A stretch of DNA of 64,000 nucleotides, taken from contig NC_083387.1 of the NCBI RefSeq assembly GCF_031755915.1, positions 17,443,001 through 17,507,000 of the forward strand. The letters run 5' to 3'. A program made the translations under genes and the position numbers. Within the stretch, counting starts at the first letter, position 1. Each line of letters begins with the position of its first letter. Below, one piece after another: positions 62,801 to 64,000 of the stretch. Origin of the DNA: Ziziphus jujuba. Lineage: Eukaryota > Streptophyta > Magnoliopsida > Rosales > Rhamnaceae. The notes below the pieces were generated by a model. It did not search any database. It had not been told where the DNA came from and worked only from the letters and a program-made list of their open reading frames with translations.

Positions 62801-63642
62801 AAAAGCATTAGTTGTATGCTGAATTTTTGCGGCAAGAAAGATCCGTCTTCTAGTCCATGCATCGAACATCCAAGCGGTATTAATGACTTGTTCACAAGTG
62901 GGGTCATGAATCCAGGCTTCCAAAAACCTGAAAGGTCGAGGGGCTTTTTCATGATCTAACACCAGGCATAATAGAATAGGAACGTGATCTAACCGTGTAG
63001 CTGTGAGGTGAATTAGGCCTGCACGACCAAAGAAACAACGCTATTCTAGGCTTACCAATGCGGGATCCAAATGTTCCTTGATGTTGGCTTGCCCCCCACT
63101 CTTGTTACACCATGTGAAGGGGTGCCCAATGAAACCCAAATCAATGGCCCCTACAGCATTAAGAAAAAATTAGACTTCTTCGAAACTCGTCTTCCTCCCC
63201 TTTTTTCCTCCTGATCATTTACGTCATTGAAATCCTTAGTGCACACCCAAGCTTTCAGACCCAACTGTAAGCACATGGCCAATTCACTCCAAAAGCTTTC
63301 CCTAAGAACCCATTCAGCATGGCAATAACAGAACCAGATGTTCCAACAAAAACCTTGTTGTGAAAGAACATGAACACCGATTATCCATCTGAAACTAAAA
63401 ATAACATCCCAACCACAATCATCTTTCCACAGAAGTGCCAGTCCCCTACCATTGTTACAAGCTTCCACAATAAACGTGTGTTGAAACTTAAGAGTCCTAG
63501 CTATGCTTTCCAGTCTTCCTAGGTTGGCTTTGGTCTCTATAAGAAAGAGACCTTGTGGGGAAGATCTGTTAACCAAGCCACGAAGGCTTCTCACTGTAGA
63601 GCGTCTTCCTAGCCCTCTGTAGTTCCTTGACAAAAGCTTCAC
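59879..63642 (-). pseudogene. LINE C ORF2
   Basis: The ATG at 63642 starts the endonuclease domain; the usual LSWN reads LSRN and the GDFND motif reads KDFND, so this domain is damaged. The frame runs 163 codons to 63151. The RT region is the best kept of the three copies at the active site, with FVDD (about 61600), but frameshifts, a short deletion near 61510 and stops break it. zf-RVT and RNase H (SDASMGNGFASLGVVARN, 60153-59880) follow in other frames. Confidence 0.87.
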
Positions 63643-63659
63643 TGGGGAGGAAGGGACTT

Positions 63660-64000
63660 GATAAAGCCCGCCTCCTCGGCCAATGAATCTACAGAAGAGC
63701 TTTCAGTTTGGATGATACTAACCTTTGAAGAAAGAGTCTCACCCCTTTGCCGCTTTCTTGCATGTTCTTTCAAATTGAATTTGGTTGACTTTGAGTGTCG
63801 GGTAGAAGATGAAGTCAGGGCCTGGGATGAACCAATATCAGTGATACCTGGTTTATAAGAAAACTTAAGAGGATTGGGTTTAATAGCCTATGGAATATCA
63901 GATGAATCCCTAATAGACAGTCCTGGAAGGATTTTAAGGAATTTTTGGGTTTCCTTTGGCCCAACAAGGGTAGCCGTGCATTTACGGCCCAAGTTGGTTT
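63660..64000 (-). pseudogene. LINE C ORF1, C-terminal end
   Basis: Reverse-strand sequence corresponding to 38347-38700 of LINE A. The edge of the window carries GRKCTATLV, the end of a CCHC zinc knuckle typical of plant LINE ORF1, followed by a Pro-rich tail. Frames are interrupted. Confidence 0.6.

Larger units (their letters stand above)
59879..64000 (-). mobile_element. LINE C, tandem array II unit 3 (runs off the window)
   Basis: Third copy of the same LINE, beginning at the identical internal RNase H position and junction as LINE B. It extends through ORF2 and into the end of ORF1 at the window edge, like LINE A, and lacks the deletion seen at the LINE B 5' side. Confidence 0.88.

Overview
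The window looks like nuclear DNA of a flowering plant, most likely a eudicot. It is A+T-rich and full of poly-A/T, (TA)n and (CT)n tracts. It holds plant-specific families: a Cf-type LRR receptor-like protein (RLP), brassinosteroid-signalling-kinase (BSK) exons with GT..AG introns, a Ty1-copia element primed by tRNA-iMet, a 5S-bearing Cassandra-type TRIM, a plant L1-type LINE, a Helitron and a caulimovirid (endogenous pararetrovirus) remnant. There are no bacterial operons, tRNA genes or CRISPR arrays. Most of the window is repeats and decayed genes. The best candidates for living genes are three short ORFs in the left array and one small membrane-protein gene at 40.8-41.3 kb.

Left part (1-13838): a tandem array with a unit of about 6.83 kb, two full copies (183-7014, 7015-13838) plus the tail of a further copy at 1-182. 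Each unit carries, in order, a small Lys/Glu-rich gene ('MSDQ'), a reverse-strand RLP fragment, a second small gene of similar design ('MSNQ', intact only in unit 2), minisatellites, and a reverse-strand BSK pseudogene. The two small genes share start region, protein layout, core promoter spacing and 3' flank, so they look like one uncharacterised family.

Middle (13839-32784): featureless AT-rich DNA, then a dead Ty1-copia element on the minus strand (16473-21958) whose upstream LTR has lost its outer end, a Cassandra-like TRIM (23279-23700), a probable non-autonomous Helitron (24697-26189), and a nearly full-length but broken RLP pseudogene (26908-29678), which is the full-length relative of the fragments in the left array.

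Right part (32785-64000): a LINE bounded by a 16-bp target-site duplication (TSD) and interrupted by a tandem seven-LTR TRIM array. A block starting inside this LINE was then tandemly duplicated: unit 1 33091-46658, unit 2 46659-59878, unit 3 59879 to beyond the window. Each complete unit holds a LINE copy, a Tim17-like small gene with a duplicated 3' end, and a foldback-repeat block. Later events differ between units: the TRIM array and a MITE in unit 1; a 2.78-kb solo LTR, a deletion and a caulimovirid fragment in unit 2.

The clearest unusual structures are the TRIM concatemer with its single TSD, the tandem duplication whose breakpoint lies inside a LINE, the small-gene family, and the Tim17-like gene with an out-of-frame 103-bp tail duplication. 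All homology calls come from reading motifs by eye; no database search was possible.
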